A stretch of 57,101 bases of DNA from contig JAPLIE010000112.1 in assembly GCA_026389265.1 (NCBI GenBank), forward strand, positions 1 through 57,101, in the 5' to 3' direction. The DNA comes from Cyanobacteriota bacterium. Its GTDB lineage: Bacteria; Cyanobacteriota; Cyanobacteriia; PCC-6307; Cyanobiaceae. This document shows, one piece after another, positions 49,462 through 57,101 of the stretch (position 1 is its first letter; the number at the start of each line of letters is the position of its first letter). Both the position numbers and the translations under genes were made by a program. A model generated the notes under the pieces. That model was given only the letters and a program-made list of their open reading frames with translations, was not told the DNA's origin and did not search any database.

Positions 49462-50580
49462 ATGGTCGCCACCTCCGCTTCTCCCCTGTTGCAGGCGGCC
49501 GCTGGTGGCGGCGCCCTGCTCTTCCGCCAGCTGTTCGACGCCCCCACTGGCACCTTCACCTACCTGCTGGCCGATGTGCGCTCCGGCGAGGGGGTGCTGA
49601 TCGATCCGGTGTTCGAGCAGCACGAGCGCGATCTCTCGCTGATCCGCGAGCTGGGCATCGAGTTGGTGGCCTGCCTCGACACCCATGCCCATGCCGACCA
49701 CGTCACCGGTAGCTGGCTGATGCACGAGGCCACCGGCTGTGCCATCGCTCTGTCCGCCGCCGCCCGCGCCGAGAACGTCACCCAGCCCCTGCAGCACGGC
49801 GACCGCGTCAGCTTCGGCGGTCGCCATCTGAAGGTGCGCAGCACTCCCGGCCACACCGATGGCTGCGTGAGCTTCGTGCTCGACGACGAATCGATGGCCT
49901 TCACCGGCGATGCGCTGCTGGTGCGGGGCTGCGGCCGCTGCGACTTCCAGCAGGGCAATGCCCACACCCTCTGGCGATCGATCACCGAGCAGATCTTCTC
50001 GCTGCCGGAGGCGTGCCTGCTCTATCCCGGCCACGACTACACCGGCCGCAGCGTCACCTCGGTGGCGGAGGAGAAGGCCTTCAACGCCCGCCTCGGCGGC
50101 AGCGCCAGCGAACGCGACTTCGTGGGGCACATGGAGAACATGAAGCTGCCCCACCCGGGCCGGATCGCTGAGGCCCTGCCCGGCAACCTGCGCTCCGGCA
50201 AGCCGCGTGACGGAGTCGCGCCTGTGAGCTGGGCGCCGCTGCAGCGCAGCTATGCCGGCCTGCCCGAACTGCTGCCCGACTGGGTGGCCGAACACCTTGG
50301 AGCCCTCACCATCCTCGATGTGCGCTCGGCCGAGGAATTCAACGGCCCCGATGGCCGCGTGCCCGGCAGTTTGCTGCTGCCCCTGGCGGAGCTGGAGCAG
50401 CGCAACGGCGAAATCCCCCCGGATCGGCCGGTGGTGGTGGTCTGCCATTCCGGCAGCCGCTCGGCGCTCGCCACCCAGCAGCTGCTCAAGGCCGGCCGCG
50501 GCCAGGTGGCCAACCTGCGCGGCGGCCTCAGCCGCTGGGGCGACGAGGGCTACCCGCTCGAGAGCGCGACCGCCCGCTGA
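49462..50580 (+). CDS. Persulfide dioxygenase-rhodanese fusion (MBL fold)
   Basis: The 372-residue protein has an ETHE1-like metallo-beta-lactamase domain (1-240) with THAHADH at 74-80 and further ligands in STPGHTDG, FTGDALLVRG and LLYPGHDYTG. A rhodanese domain follows (about 255-365), with ILDVRSAEEF and the active-site loop VVVCHSGSRSA. Such fusions oxidise glutathione persulfide to sulfite and transfer sulfane sulfur. First gene of the module divergent from arsR; a second rhodanese follows after 38 bases. Confidence 0.93.
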   Translation: MVATSASPLLQAAAGGGALLFRQLFDAPTGTFTYLLADVRSGEGVLIDPVFEQHERDLSLIRELGIELVACLDTHAHADHVTGSWLMHEATGCAIALSAAARAENVTQPLQHGDRVSFGGRHLKVRSTPGHTDGCVSFVLDDESMAFTGDALLVRGCGRCDFQQGNAHTLWRSITEQIFSLPEACLLYPGHDYTGRSVTSVAEEKAFNARLGGSASERDFVGHMENMKLPHPGRIAEALPGNLRSGKPRDGVAPVSWAPLQRSYAGLPELLPDWVAEHLGALTILDVRSAEEFNGPDGRVPGSLLLPLAELEQRNGEIPPDRPVVVVCHSGSRSALATQQLLKAGRGQVANLRGGLSRWGDEGYPLESATAR

Positions 50581-50618
50581 TCACCGCCCAGCCAACGTCA
50601 TTTCCTTCCTTTCTCATC

Positions 50619-51188
50619 GTGGCCAATCGCTCCCTGAATCGTCCCGCCCTCCACAGCACGAGCACCACCAGGCCTGAATGCATCAGCGCCCAGGACCTGG
50701 CCGAACAGCTCGAAAGCAAGCGCGTCACCGTGATCGACGTGCGTGAACCGATGGAATACGCCTCCGGCCACATCGCCGGCAGCCTCAACGTGCCCCTGGC
50801 GCGCCTGCACCAGGCCGACCTGCCCCAGTGCCCGCTGGTGCTCGTCTGCCAGAGCGGCAACCGCAGCGCCAAGGGGGTGCAGACCCTGCTGCGGCAGAGC
50901 CATCCCCACCCCATCACCGATCTAGAGGGCGGGATTCCCAGTTGGCAGCAGGCCGGCCTGCCGGTGCACAAGCTCAAGAACGCGCCCCTGCCATTGATGC
51001 GCCAGGTGCAGATCGCCGCCGGTTCGCTGGTGCTGCTCGGCCTGATCCTCAGCCACGTCGCGGGCCCGGCCTGGATCCTGCTCAGCTGGTTCGTCGGCGC
51101 CGGACTGGTGTTTGCGGGTGTGAGCAGCGGCTTCTGCGGCATGGCCCAGCTGCTGGCGCTGATGCCCTGGAACCGGGAGAACCGCTGA
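50619..51188 (+). CDS. Rhodanese-like protein with two C-terminal membrane helices
   Basis: The 189-residue protein starts with GTG 50619. The rhodanese domain has VIDVREPMEYASGHIAGSLN and the active loop LVCQSGNRSAKG with its catalytic cysteine. The last 60 residues hold two hydrophobic helices (VQIAAGSLVLLGLILSHVAG and ILLSWFVGAGLVFAGVSSGF), a DUF2892-like tail that anchors the protein in the membrane. It should pass sulfane sulfur near the membrane, in line with the preceding gene. Its TGA overlaps the next ATG by one base. Confidence 0.9.
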   Translation: MANRSLNRPALHSTSTTRPECISAQDLAEQLESKRVTVIDVREPMEYASGHIAGSLNVPLARLHQADLPQCPLVLVCQSGNRSAKGVQTLLRQSHPHPITDLEGGIPSWQQAGLPVHKLKNAPLPLMRQVQIAAGSLVLLGLILSHVAGPAWILLSWFVGAGLVFAGVSSGFCGMAQLLALMPWNRENR

Positions 51189-51688
51189 TGGACCCCGCAA
51201 CCCTTGCTTTGCTCACCGCCGGCGGTGGACTGATCGGCCCCATGACCTCCCGCACCTTCCACTACCGGCTGCGCAGCAGCCACGCTGGCCCCGACCTCAC
51301 CAGCCAGTCCGTCGTGGTGGAGCGACGGAGCGAGGAGGGGGAGTGGCAACCCCAGAACCCCAGCCTCAACACACCGCCGTTCCGTCTCCACCTGATCGCT
51401 CTGCTGCTGTGTCTGCACTTGCATCTGGTCAGCGAGGCTCGCGAACGGCAAATCCCCCTGCAGCAGGTGGTGGCTGATCTGAGCGTGACTGTCTCCAACA
51501 GCTGGGATCTGGAGGCCGTGGTGGCCAGTTTCCAGCTGCGGCTGGATCCAGGCGCTTCGCCCGAGGCACGGGCTGGCGCCTCTGATCAAGCGATCAGTGC
51601 CATGCGGGAACGGATGCAGCACAGCCCAGTGCCCCGCAATCGGCCAGCAGCGGTGCCTCTGACCCTGAACATCGCGCTGCAGAACTGA
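51188..51688 (+). CDS. OsmC family protein with leader derived from a TauE/SafE exporter
   Basis: The frame opens at ATG 51188 with a good GGGAG ribosome site and overlaps the rhodanese stop (TGATG). The first 18 codons, MDPATLALLTAGGGLIGP, look like the start of a TauE/SafE sulfite exporter. The OsmC domain begins at the internal ATG 51242 (MTSRTFHYRL): PPFRLHLIALLLCLHLHLVS contains the conserved cysteine helix, and VVADLSVTVSNSW follows. OsmC/Ohr proteins reduce organic hydroperoxides or bind thiols. I read this as a deletion that removed a tauE gene and placed osmC under its start signals. Confidence 0.75.
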   Translation: MDPATLALLTAGGGLIGPMTSRTFHYRLRSSHAGPDLTSQSVVVERRSEEGEWQPQNPSLNTPPFRLHLIALLLCLHLHLVSEARERQIPLQQVVADLSVTVSNSWDLEAVVASFQLRLDPGASPEARAGASDQAISAMRERMQHSPVPRNRPAAVPLTLNIALQN

Positions 51689-51768
51689 GGCAACGGAGCC
51701 AATCACCACTGCCAGGGCTGCTTCGGGCGCATTCGCGGCATGACATCGTGGCAGCACCGGCGGCCGGC

Positions 51769-51963
51769 TCAACCCATTGCTGGCAGCTGGGGCGGATGCC
51801 ATAGAGGCGCTGTGATCTGCCAACCCTTCTTGCGCTTCTCAGCCCAGAGCTTGAGGGCCTCCTCCCGGCTGAGCTCGTGGCGCCGCTACCGCTGTGCGGA
51901 AGGCTGCGCCTAGAGCAGCGGCACCGGCTGTCCCGGCAGCAGCTCCCCCACCGTGAGCGGGCC
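51769..51963 (-). pseudogene. DUF1651 protein gene remnant
   Basis: The minus strand reads GPLTVGELLPGQPVPLL followed by a stop, a second stop, then ELSREEALKLWAEKRKKGWQ with ITAPLWHPPQLPAMG and the final stop at 51769. The REEALKLWxExxKxGW pattern is the core of DUF1651, a small cyanobacterial family. Two internal stops make it inactive. It lies just downstream of the response regulator gene. Confidence 0.55.
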
Positions 51964-51966
51964 TGA

Positions 51967-52617
51967 TCACCCGACTCGCTCGCGGGCCTCCAGCCAGATC
52001 AGCGCAGCCTGGGTGCGATTGTTCACCTGCAGTTTCTGCAGCAGCACATGCACATGGCTGCGCACGGTGCCCTCGCCGATCCCCAGCTCCAGGGCGATGG
52101 CTCGGTTGTTGTCGCCAGCCGCCAGGCAAGCCAGCACCTGGCGTTCGCGTTGGGTGAGGTCATCCAGGAGCGTCCGCTGGTGCCCGGCCTCGCCGCACAG
52201 TGGCGACCCGGCTGATTGCAGGGCAACCGTGGCCGTGTGATCCCACCAGCTGGCCCCCGCCAGCAGGGAGGCCAGGGCCAGATCCACCTGCGCAAAGGCC
52301 CGTTGTTTGTGCAGGTACCCCCTGGCCCCGGCCTGCCAGATCTGCCGCACCCATTGCGGGTCGTCCTGGCTGGTGAGAATCAGCACGGGGATGGCCGTGG
52401 TGGCGGTGATCCGGCGGCATGTGGCCAGCCCTCCCATCCCCGGCAGCACCAGATCGAGCAGCACCAGATCCGCGCCAGGGGCCTGCAACAGTTCCAGGCC
52501 CTGTTCGCCATCGCCAGCCACTTGCACCTGCGCCACGCTCGGCAGCCGCTGCAGGTGGCTCGCCATCGCCAGCTGATAGGACTGGTCGTCCTCGATCAAT
52601 AACAGACGCACGGTCAA
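51967..52617 (-). CDS. NarL/FixJ-type response regulator
   Basis: The 216-residue protein has a receiver domain with acidic DD in LLLIEDDQS, phosphoacceptor D55 in LVLLDLVLPGMGG, and LTSQDD and LHKQ positions for Thr/Lys. A LuxR-type helix-turn-helix follows at the C-terminus (LTQRERQVLACLAAGDNNRA, then GEGTVRSHVHVLLQKL). Start is TTG 52617, overlapping the histidine kinase stop by four bases, so the pair is co-translated. A Kdp regulator is normally OmpR-type (KdpE); this one is not. Confidence 0.92.
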   Translation of the reverse strand: MTVRLLLIEDDQSYQLAMASHLQRLPSVAQVQVAGDGEQGLELLQAPGADLVLLDLVLPGMGGLATCRRITATTAIPVLILTSQDDPQWVRQIWQAGARGYLHKQRAFAQVDLALASLLAGASWWDHTATVALQSAGSPLCGEAGHQRTLLDDLTQRERQVLACLAAGDNNRAIALELGIGEGTVRSHVHVLLQKLQVNNRTQAALIWLEARERVG

Positions 52618-53612
52618 CGTTCCGGCTGCGGCAACTGCACCACGACCCTGGCACCCCCGTCCGGGTCGTTGCTGGCCGTGATCGTGCCGCCGTGGGCCTC
52701 GCTGATCAGCCTGCAGAGGTAGAGACCGAGCCCCACTCCGGCAGAGCTGCTGCCGCTGCGTGCAAAGCGCTGAAACACTCGCGGCAGATCATCCGTCGCG
52801 AACCCGATGCCGCCATCGCGCACATCGATCAACCAGGACGTCCCTTGCCCACGCAGCTGCAGCCACACCCGCTGACCGCGCGGACTGTGATGCAGGGCAT
52901 TGAGCAGCAGATTCTCCAGCAGCCGCTGCAGTAGCGAGGGGTCCGCCAGCAGCTCCATCCGCCCAGAGGGTTCCTGCCTCAGCACCAGGCTGATCTGACG
53001 TTGGCTGGCGATCGGTTCCATCGTGCGCATCGCCTCCTGGGCAATGGTCAGCAGCTGGCAGGGTTGCAGGTGCAGCTGCAGGCCCTCCTGCTCGGCCCGG
53101 AACACCTGCAGCAGATCGTCAATCAGCCGCAGGCAACGCTGCTGACTGGCGCGGATGGCCTCCACCGCCACTCCGCCCTCCAGCAGGGCGAGGGAGGCGA
53201 GAGTTCCCAGCACCGGGGTCTTGAGGTCGTGGGCGAGAGTGGCGATCACATCGCCGCGCAGCTGGGCCCGGGCGAGTTCGACATCCTGGGCCGTGCGCCC
53301 GGCCTGCAGCTGCTGGTTGTGGATCAGCAGCGTGGTGGTGACCACGAGAGCCAGACAGACCAGCAGGCGGTCGATCAGCACCGCGGCCAGGTTCTGATGC
53401 ACCGGCAGGGGCACCAGCAGATTGAGCAGGGTGGAAGCACAGCAGATCAGCAGAAACCGCCAGGCCTGAGCGGGCGTGCGCTGCGACGCCCCCAGCAACA
53501 GCGGCACCACATAAAGAATGCCGAGCACGACCGCTGGTGGCGTGGCCAGCTCCAGCAGCAGGATCAGCAGCCAGATCGCCCACACCAAACCGATCGGAAG
53601 TTTGGTGAGCAT
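52614..53612 (-). CDS. Membrane histidine kinase, partner of the NarL-type regulator
   Basis: The start is ATG 53612 (MLTKLPIGLVWAIWLLILLL), giving 332 residues. Four membrane helices lie in residues 5-100, similar in layout to the KdpD membrane domain. HisKA follows with the H-box ATLAHDLKTPVLG (H128), then an HATPase domain with N-box ENLLLNALHHSP, DVRDGGIGF and GVGLGLYLCRLI. No PAS domain. The start overlaps the kdpD stop by one base, so sensing and kinase parts of KdpD seem to be made from two genes. It therefore likely responds to K+ or turgor, by inference. Confidence 0.9.
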   Translation of the reverse strand: MLTKLPIGLVWAIWLLILLLELATPPAVVLGILYVVPLLLGASQRTPAQAWRFLLICCASTLLNLLVPLPVHQNLAAVLIDRLLVCLALVVTTTLLIHNQQLQAGRTAQDVELARAQLRGDVIATLAHDLKTPVLGTLASLALLEGGVAVEAIRASQQRCLRLIDDLLQVFRAEQEGLQLHLQPCQLLTIAQEAMRTMEPIASQRQISLVLRQEPSGRMELLADPSLLQRLLENLLLNALHHSPRGQRVWLQLRGQGTSWLIDVRDGGIGFATDDLPRVFQRFARSGSSSAGVGLGLYLCRLISEAHGGTITASNDPDGGARVVVQLPQPER

Positions 53613-54715
53613 CAGATTCGACTGTCCTCCGCGACCTGGGGCGGCAGGCCGTCGGAGATCAGGTGCAGATCGATGCAGAGGCCGCGCAGCTGGTGCTGCA
53701 GTCGCTCCGACAACGGCCGGCGGAGTAGGGCCTTGAGGCGTGAGCGCATGGTCTGGCCCAGCACGATCTGGGTGATGCGCCGCTCCTGGGCCACCCGGGC
53801 GATCGTGGGAAGGATCTCGGCGCTGTCCTCGCGCAGGAAGGTCCCACCCACGTCCTCGCACAGCTGGCGGCATTCCTCCTGGATCAGCAATTCTTCGCGG
53901 CTGAGAAAGCGGTTCGGATCCTGCACGGTCAACATCAGCAGCGGCGCGTCCATGGCGGCGGCCAGGCGGGCGGCACGGCGCAACAGGCGCTTGCTGGTGG
54001 GGTGGTGGCCGAGGCAGACCATCACCCGCTCGCGCAGGGGGGTGATCGCGGGAAGGATGTCGTTATCAACCCGATCGGCCACTTCCCGCAGCGAAAGCTC
54101 CCGTAGGGCCACGAGATGGCGCCGCTGAAAGAAGTTGGTGAGCGCCTGGCCCACCTTTTCAGGCGCGTAGACCTTCCCCTCCTTGAGCCGCTCCTGCAGC
54201 GTCTCCGGTGTCACATCCACGAGCACGACCTGATCGGCGAGCTCCAGCACGCGGTTGGGAATGCGCTCGCGAACCACCACGCCGGTGAGCTGGGCTACCA
54301 GATCATTGAGGCTCTCCAGATGCTGGATGTTGAGGGTCGAATAGACATCGATGCCTGAAAGCAGCAGCATCTCCACGTCTTGCCAGCGTTTCTCCCGCTC
54401 GCTGCCTGGCACGTTGGTGTGGGCGAGTTCATCGACGAGCACCAGTTGCGGATGACGGGCCATCACGGCGGCCACATCCATTTCCTCGAGGTCCACCCCC
54501 TGATAGTGGAGGCTCTTGCGGGGAATCTGCTCCAGGGATTCAGCCTCGCGGACGGTGTCCTTGCGGCCGTGGGTCTCCAGCAGACCGATCACCACATCGG
54601 TGCCCTCCCGCAGCGCCTCCTTTCCCTCCTGGAGCATGCGGCAGGTCTTGCCTACGCCAGGCGCCATACCGATGAACACCTTGTGGCGGCCGCGTCGGTG
54701 GGTGGAACGAATCAT
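53612..54715 (-). CDS. kdpD: KdpD N-terminal sensor protein (KdpD + USP domains, no kinase)
   Basis: The 367-residue protein begins HKVFIGMAPGVGKTCRMLQE, the KdpD domain with Walker A (GMAPGVGKT) and VLVDELAHTNVPGSEREKRW. A universal-stress-protein domain follows from about residue 228 (ERVMVCLGHHPTSKRLLRRA). The membrane and kinase parts of E. coli KdpD (894 residues) are absent, as is known for cyanobacterial KdpD. The next gene supplies a kinase. The ATG overlaps the kdpC stop (ATGA). Confidence 0.93.
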   Translation of the reverse strand: MIRSTHRRGRHKVFIGMAPGVGKTCRMLQEGKEALREGTDVVIGLLETHGRKDTVREAESLEQIPRKSLHYQGVDLEEMDVAAVMARHPQLVLVDELAHTNVPGSEREKRWQDVEMLLLSGIDVYSTLNIQHLESLNDLVAQLTGVVVRERIPNRVLELADQVVLVDVTPETLQERLKEGKVYAPEKVGQALTNFFQRRHLVALRELSLREVADRVDNDILPAITPLRERVMVCLGHHPTSKRLLRRAARLAAAMDAPLLMLTVQDPNRFLSREELLIQEECRQLCEDVGGTFLREDSAEILPTIARVAQERRITQIVLGQTMRSRLKALLRRPLSERLQHQLRGLCIDLHLISDGLPPQVAEDSRI

Positions 54716-55287
54716 CGCCCAGCGGGGACCGGCGGGCTTGGCGTGGTGGATGAAGAAGCCAGTTGGTCGAGGGCCAGATTGAACGCGAGCACGTTCACCA
54801 CAGGCTCGATCGCCTGCAGTCCTAGGGGGCCTTCTTGGTGCTGGGGGATGAGGCTCTCCAGCTCAGCCAGCGGCAGCTGGCGTTCGCGGGCCAGGCGGGG
54901 CAGCTGCTGGCGCGCGGCCGCCAGGCTGATGTGCGGATCAACGCCGGAGCCGGAATCCAGCAGCAGATCGGCGGCGGCTTGGGCCACCCCGGCGCTCTGC
55001 CAGCGGCGGGCGGCGGCGGCCACCCGGGTCGCCAGCTCAGGATTGCTGGCGGCCAGGTTGGGGGCACCGGCTGGACGGCCCTGCAAGTAGCGCGCCGAGC
55101 TGAAGCCTTGACCGATCAGACGCGAGCCCACCACCTGGCCATCGCGGCGGATCAGGCTGCCACTCGCGGCATCGGGTGCCACCAGCCGGGCCAGGCCGAG
55201 CAGCGGCAAGGTGATCACCACCACGGTGAGCAACCAGAGCACCAGGGTGAGGCGAACACCACGCCAGAGTTGGGCAGCGATGGACAT
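54712..55287 (-). CDS. kdpC: Potassium-transporting ATPase subunit KdpC
   Basis: The start is ATG 55287 (MSIAAQLWRGVRLTLVLWLL), giving 191 residues. One N-terminal membrane helix is followed by GSLIRRDGQVVGSRLIGQGF, ARYLQGRPAGA, a GSGVDPHISLAAARQQLPRL segment and VNVLAFNLALDQL near the end, all KdpC landmarks. It stabilises the KdpA-KdpB complex. Stop and start codons overlap those of the neighbours by one to four bases, showing tight coupling. Confidence 0.94.
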   Translation of the reverse strand: MSIAAQLWRGVRLTLVLWLLTVVVITLPLLGLARLVAPDAASGSLIRRDGQVVGSRLIGQGFSSARYLQGRPAGAPNLAASNPELATRVAAAARRWQSAGVAQAAADLLLDSGSGVDPHISLAAARQQLPRLARERQLPLAELESLIPQHQEGPLGLQAIEPVVNVLAFNLALDQLASSSTTPSPPVPAGR

Positions 55288-55475
55288 CAGAATTTCTCCG
55301 GTTGGGCGATCACGGCGAACAGGTAGCCCGACAGGGCGACGGTGCCACAAAGCAGTAGCGCCAGGGTGTGACTCTGGAGCGGTGGTTGGCTATGGCGCAA
55401 CTGAGGAGCCACTACCAGGGTGCCGGCTACGAGCAGTAGTGGTAGCCAGAAGCGGATGGGCAGAATACGGGCCAT
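55287..55475 (-). CDS. KdpF/KdpG-like small membrane subunit
   Basis: The 62-residue protein (MARILPIRFWLPLLLVAGTL) has two membrane helices and ends LSGYLFAVIAQPEKF, matching the KdpF pattern YLxxxLxxPEKF. In cyanobacterial kdp operons a small gene between kdpB and kdpC is usual. Its TGA overlaps the kdpC ATG by one base. It probably stabilises the complex. Confidence 0.75.
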   Translation of the reverse strand: MARILPIRFWLPLLLVAGTLVVAPQLRHSQPPLQSHTLALLLCGTVALSGYLFAVIAQPEKF

Positions 55476-55546
55476 GGGATGGTTGAGGGCGGGAATAGCT
55501 GAAAACGAGAAACGCTGAGAATGGGGAACGGAACAGGCAGAAGCCG

Positions 55547-57101
55547 TTAAACCAGCCTCAGGGCGCCGAGGGCCAGATCGATCAGCTTGATGCCCACAAA
55601 AGGAGCCATCACACCCCCGGCGCCGAACACAAGCAGGTTGCGCCGCAGCAACTGTTCGGCATTAAGCGGCCGGAACTGCACTCCCTTAAGGGCCAGGGGC
55701 ACCAGGGCGGGAATGATCAGGGCGTTAAACACCATTGCCGAAAGAATCGCCGATTGGGGTGAGGCCAGCCTCATCACATTCAGCGCCTCCAGGCCCGCCC
55801 CGGCGAACAGGGCCGGCAGGATGGCGAAATACTTGGCGATGTCGTTGGCGATCGAGAAGGTGGTGAGCGCCCCGCGGGTGATCAGCAACTGTTTGCCGAT
55901 CGTCACGATGTCGATCAGCTTGGTGGGATCGCTATCGAGATCCACCATATTGGCCGCCTCCTTGGCGGCCTGGGTGCCGGAGTACATCGCCACGCCCACA
56001 TTGGCCTGGGCCAGGGCCGGGGCGTCGTTGGAGCCATCACCGGTCATCGCCACCAACTTGCCGAGCTTCTGCTCCTCTTGAATCACGGCGATCTTGTCCT
56101 CGGGAGTGGCTTCGGCGATGAAGTCATCCACGCCGGCCTCGCGGGCGATCACACTGGCGGTGATCGGGTTGTCGCCAGTGAGCATCACGGTGCGGATGCC
56201 CATGCGGCGCAACTGGTCGAAGCGCTCGCGGATGCCCGGTTTGATGATGTCCTTGAGGTAGATGACGCCGAACAGCTCGGCGCCTCGGCATACCGCCAGG
56301 GGCGTACCTCCCAGCCGGGACACCTGCTCGAAGCAGCTATCGAGCTCCGCGGGCACCGTGCCGGCGCGGGAGCGCACGAAACCCTTGATGGAATCCACGG
56401 CCCCCTTGCGGAATTCCAGGCCCTCGGGCGCGTCAGTTCCGCTCATGCGGGTGCGGGCCGAGAACTCGATGCCGCTGGCGCTGGAGGGATCAAAGGGCAA
56501 CGCCGCACCCAGTTTCTCGGCCAGCCGCACGATCGAGCGCCCTTCCGGGGTTTGATCGAAGCAACTCGCCCCTAGGGCCGCCTCAGCCAGTTCGGCGCTG
56601 CTGTGGCCGCCCACCGGTAGAAACTCCTCAGCCAGCCGATTGCCGAGCGTGATCGTGCCGGTCTTATCGAGGATGAGAGTGTTCACATCGCCGCAGGCCT
56701 CCACGGCACGCCCTGAGGTGGCGATGACGTTGAACTGGGCTACCCGGTCCATGCCGGCGATGCCGATGGCGCTCAGTAGGCCGCCGATTGTGGTGGGGAT
56801 CAACGCCACCAGCAGGGCCACCAGGGTGACCACCGAGGGGGCCTGATTAAGGAAACCGGCCACGGGCGAGAGGGTGGCCACGGCGATCAGGAACACCTGG
56901 GTGAGCACCGCTAGCAATACCGTGAGGGCGATCTCATTCGGGGTCTTGCTGCGTTCGGCGCCCTCCACCAAGGCGATCATGCGGTCGATGAAGCCCTTGC
57001 CCGGATCGGCGCTGATCCGGATGGAGAGCTGATCGGAAAGGATGCGGGTGCCACCCGTGACCGATCCGGCGACGTCCGAGCCGGCCTCCTTGAGCACCGG
57101 A
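55547..57101 (-). CDS. kdpB: Potassium-transporting P-type ATPase KdpB, N-terminus cut by window edge
   Basis: The frame is open from the right edge to TAA 55547 and covers about 517 residues of a protein of about 680-700. The phosphorylation motif LDKTGTIT is present, as are [13 protein letters not shown], the hinge [20 protein letters not shown] (nucleotide domain) and the last membrane helices. The missing part holds the first membrane segments and most of the actuator domain. It is upstream of the small kdpF-like gene; kdpA and the operon promoter lie outside the window. Confidence 0.97.
   Translation of the reverse strand, partial: PVLKEAGSDVAGSVTGGTRILSDQLSIRISADPGKGFIDRMIALVEGAERSKTPNEIALTVLLAVLTQVFLIAVATLSPVAGFLNQAPSVVTLVALLVALIPTTIGGLLSAIGIAGMDRVAQFNVIATSGRAVEACGDVNTLILDKTGTITLGNRLAEEFLPVGGHSSAELAEAALGASCFDQTPEGRSIVRLAEKLGAALPFDPSSASGIEFSARTRMSGTDAPEGLEFRKGAVDSIKGFVRSRAGTVPAELDSCFEQVSRLGGTPLAVCRGAELFGVIYLKDIIKPGIRERFDQLRRMGIRTVMLTGDNPITASVIAREAGVDDFIAEATPEDKIAVIQEEQKLGKLVAMTGDGSNDAPALAQANVGVAMYSGTQAAKEAANMVDLDSDPTKLIDIVTIGKQLLITRGALTTFSIANDIAKYFAILPALFAGAGLEALNVMRLASPQSAILSAMVFNALIIPALVPLALKGVQFRPLNAEQLLRRNLLVFGAGGVMAPFVGIKLIDLALGALRLV

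Noticed and set aside
1-57101. CRISPR array, rRNA operon, intact insertion sequence or prophage
   Set aside because: No regularly spaced repeats, rRNA-like sequence, transposase or phage structural genes were seen on either strand.

Overview
The window comes from the chromosome of a GC-rich picocyanobacterium of the Cyanobium/freshwater Synechococcus type. The evidence is a complete kaiABC clock operon next to rplU-rpmA-truB-yebC, an order typical of that lineage, plus a cyanobacterial SLH-domain porin, a cyanobacterial AbrB regulator, DUF3721 and DUF1651 proteins, and an N-terminal-only KdpD. Both window edges cut genes: yebC on the left and kdpB on the right.

Layout. 1-5.6 kb: translation genes on the minus strand, divergent from kaiA-kaiB-kaiC. 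5.9-11.1 kb: three minus-strand accessory genes, namely an exported metzincin protease, an exported unknown protein, and a HAD-M1 aminopeptidase-like fusion. 11.3-14.2 kb: a dead SUMF1 gene, then hypE and a hypD interrupted by an in-frame TGA. 14.3-21.1 kb: DUF3616 protein, a small protein, a membrane iron-sulfur/cyclic-nucleotide-binding fusion, and a GAF-PAS-GGDEF-EAL gene interrupted by TAG. 21.7-23.7 kb: an AT-richer O-acyltransferase gene with a 16-C tract and three frame breaks. 24-34 kb: housekeeping and metabolic singletons (SnoaL-like, GAF/degenerate GGDEF, DUF3616, glycosyltransferase, tRNA-Leu, DUF305, GH57, PPK2, two GNATs). 34.8-37.7 kb: gene debris (PPC, transketolase, RecD-like) around an AT-rich methyltransferase. 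37.8-41.7 kb: AbrB regulator, a hairpin-rich spacer, a MerR regulator divergent from three small Cys/His/Met-rich exported or membrane proteins, and a porin. 42.2-45.8 kb: a graveyard of defence and toxin genes around one apparently intact RES/Xre toxin-antitoxin pair. 46-48.3 kb: small membrane proteins and a cytochrome P450. 48.5-51.7 kb: a dead Kir-type channel gene, then an ArsR regulator divergent from persulfide dioxygenase-rhodanese, rhodanese and OsmC genes. 51.8-57.1 kb: a DUF1651 remnant and the kdp potassium-uptake operon with an unusual split sensor and a NarL-type regulator.

How the genes work together. Four functional modules stand out: the circadian oscillator; the Kdp high-affinity K+ pump with its sensing genes, joined by one- or four-base overlaps; a reactive-sulfur module under an ArsR repressor; and a MerR-controlled set of putative metal-binding small proteins. 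The best candidates for something undescribed are the metzincin/unknown/HAD-M1 cluster, the MerR-DUF3721 cluster and the homopolymer-interrupted acyltransferase. A notable general property is the number of genes broken by a single in-frame stop or short indel (hypD, the GGDEF-EAL gene, the acyltransferase, the Kir channel). Either this strain is shedding accessory functions or the assembly carries residual errors; raw reads would separate the two.
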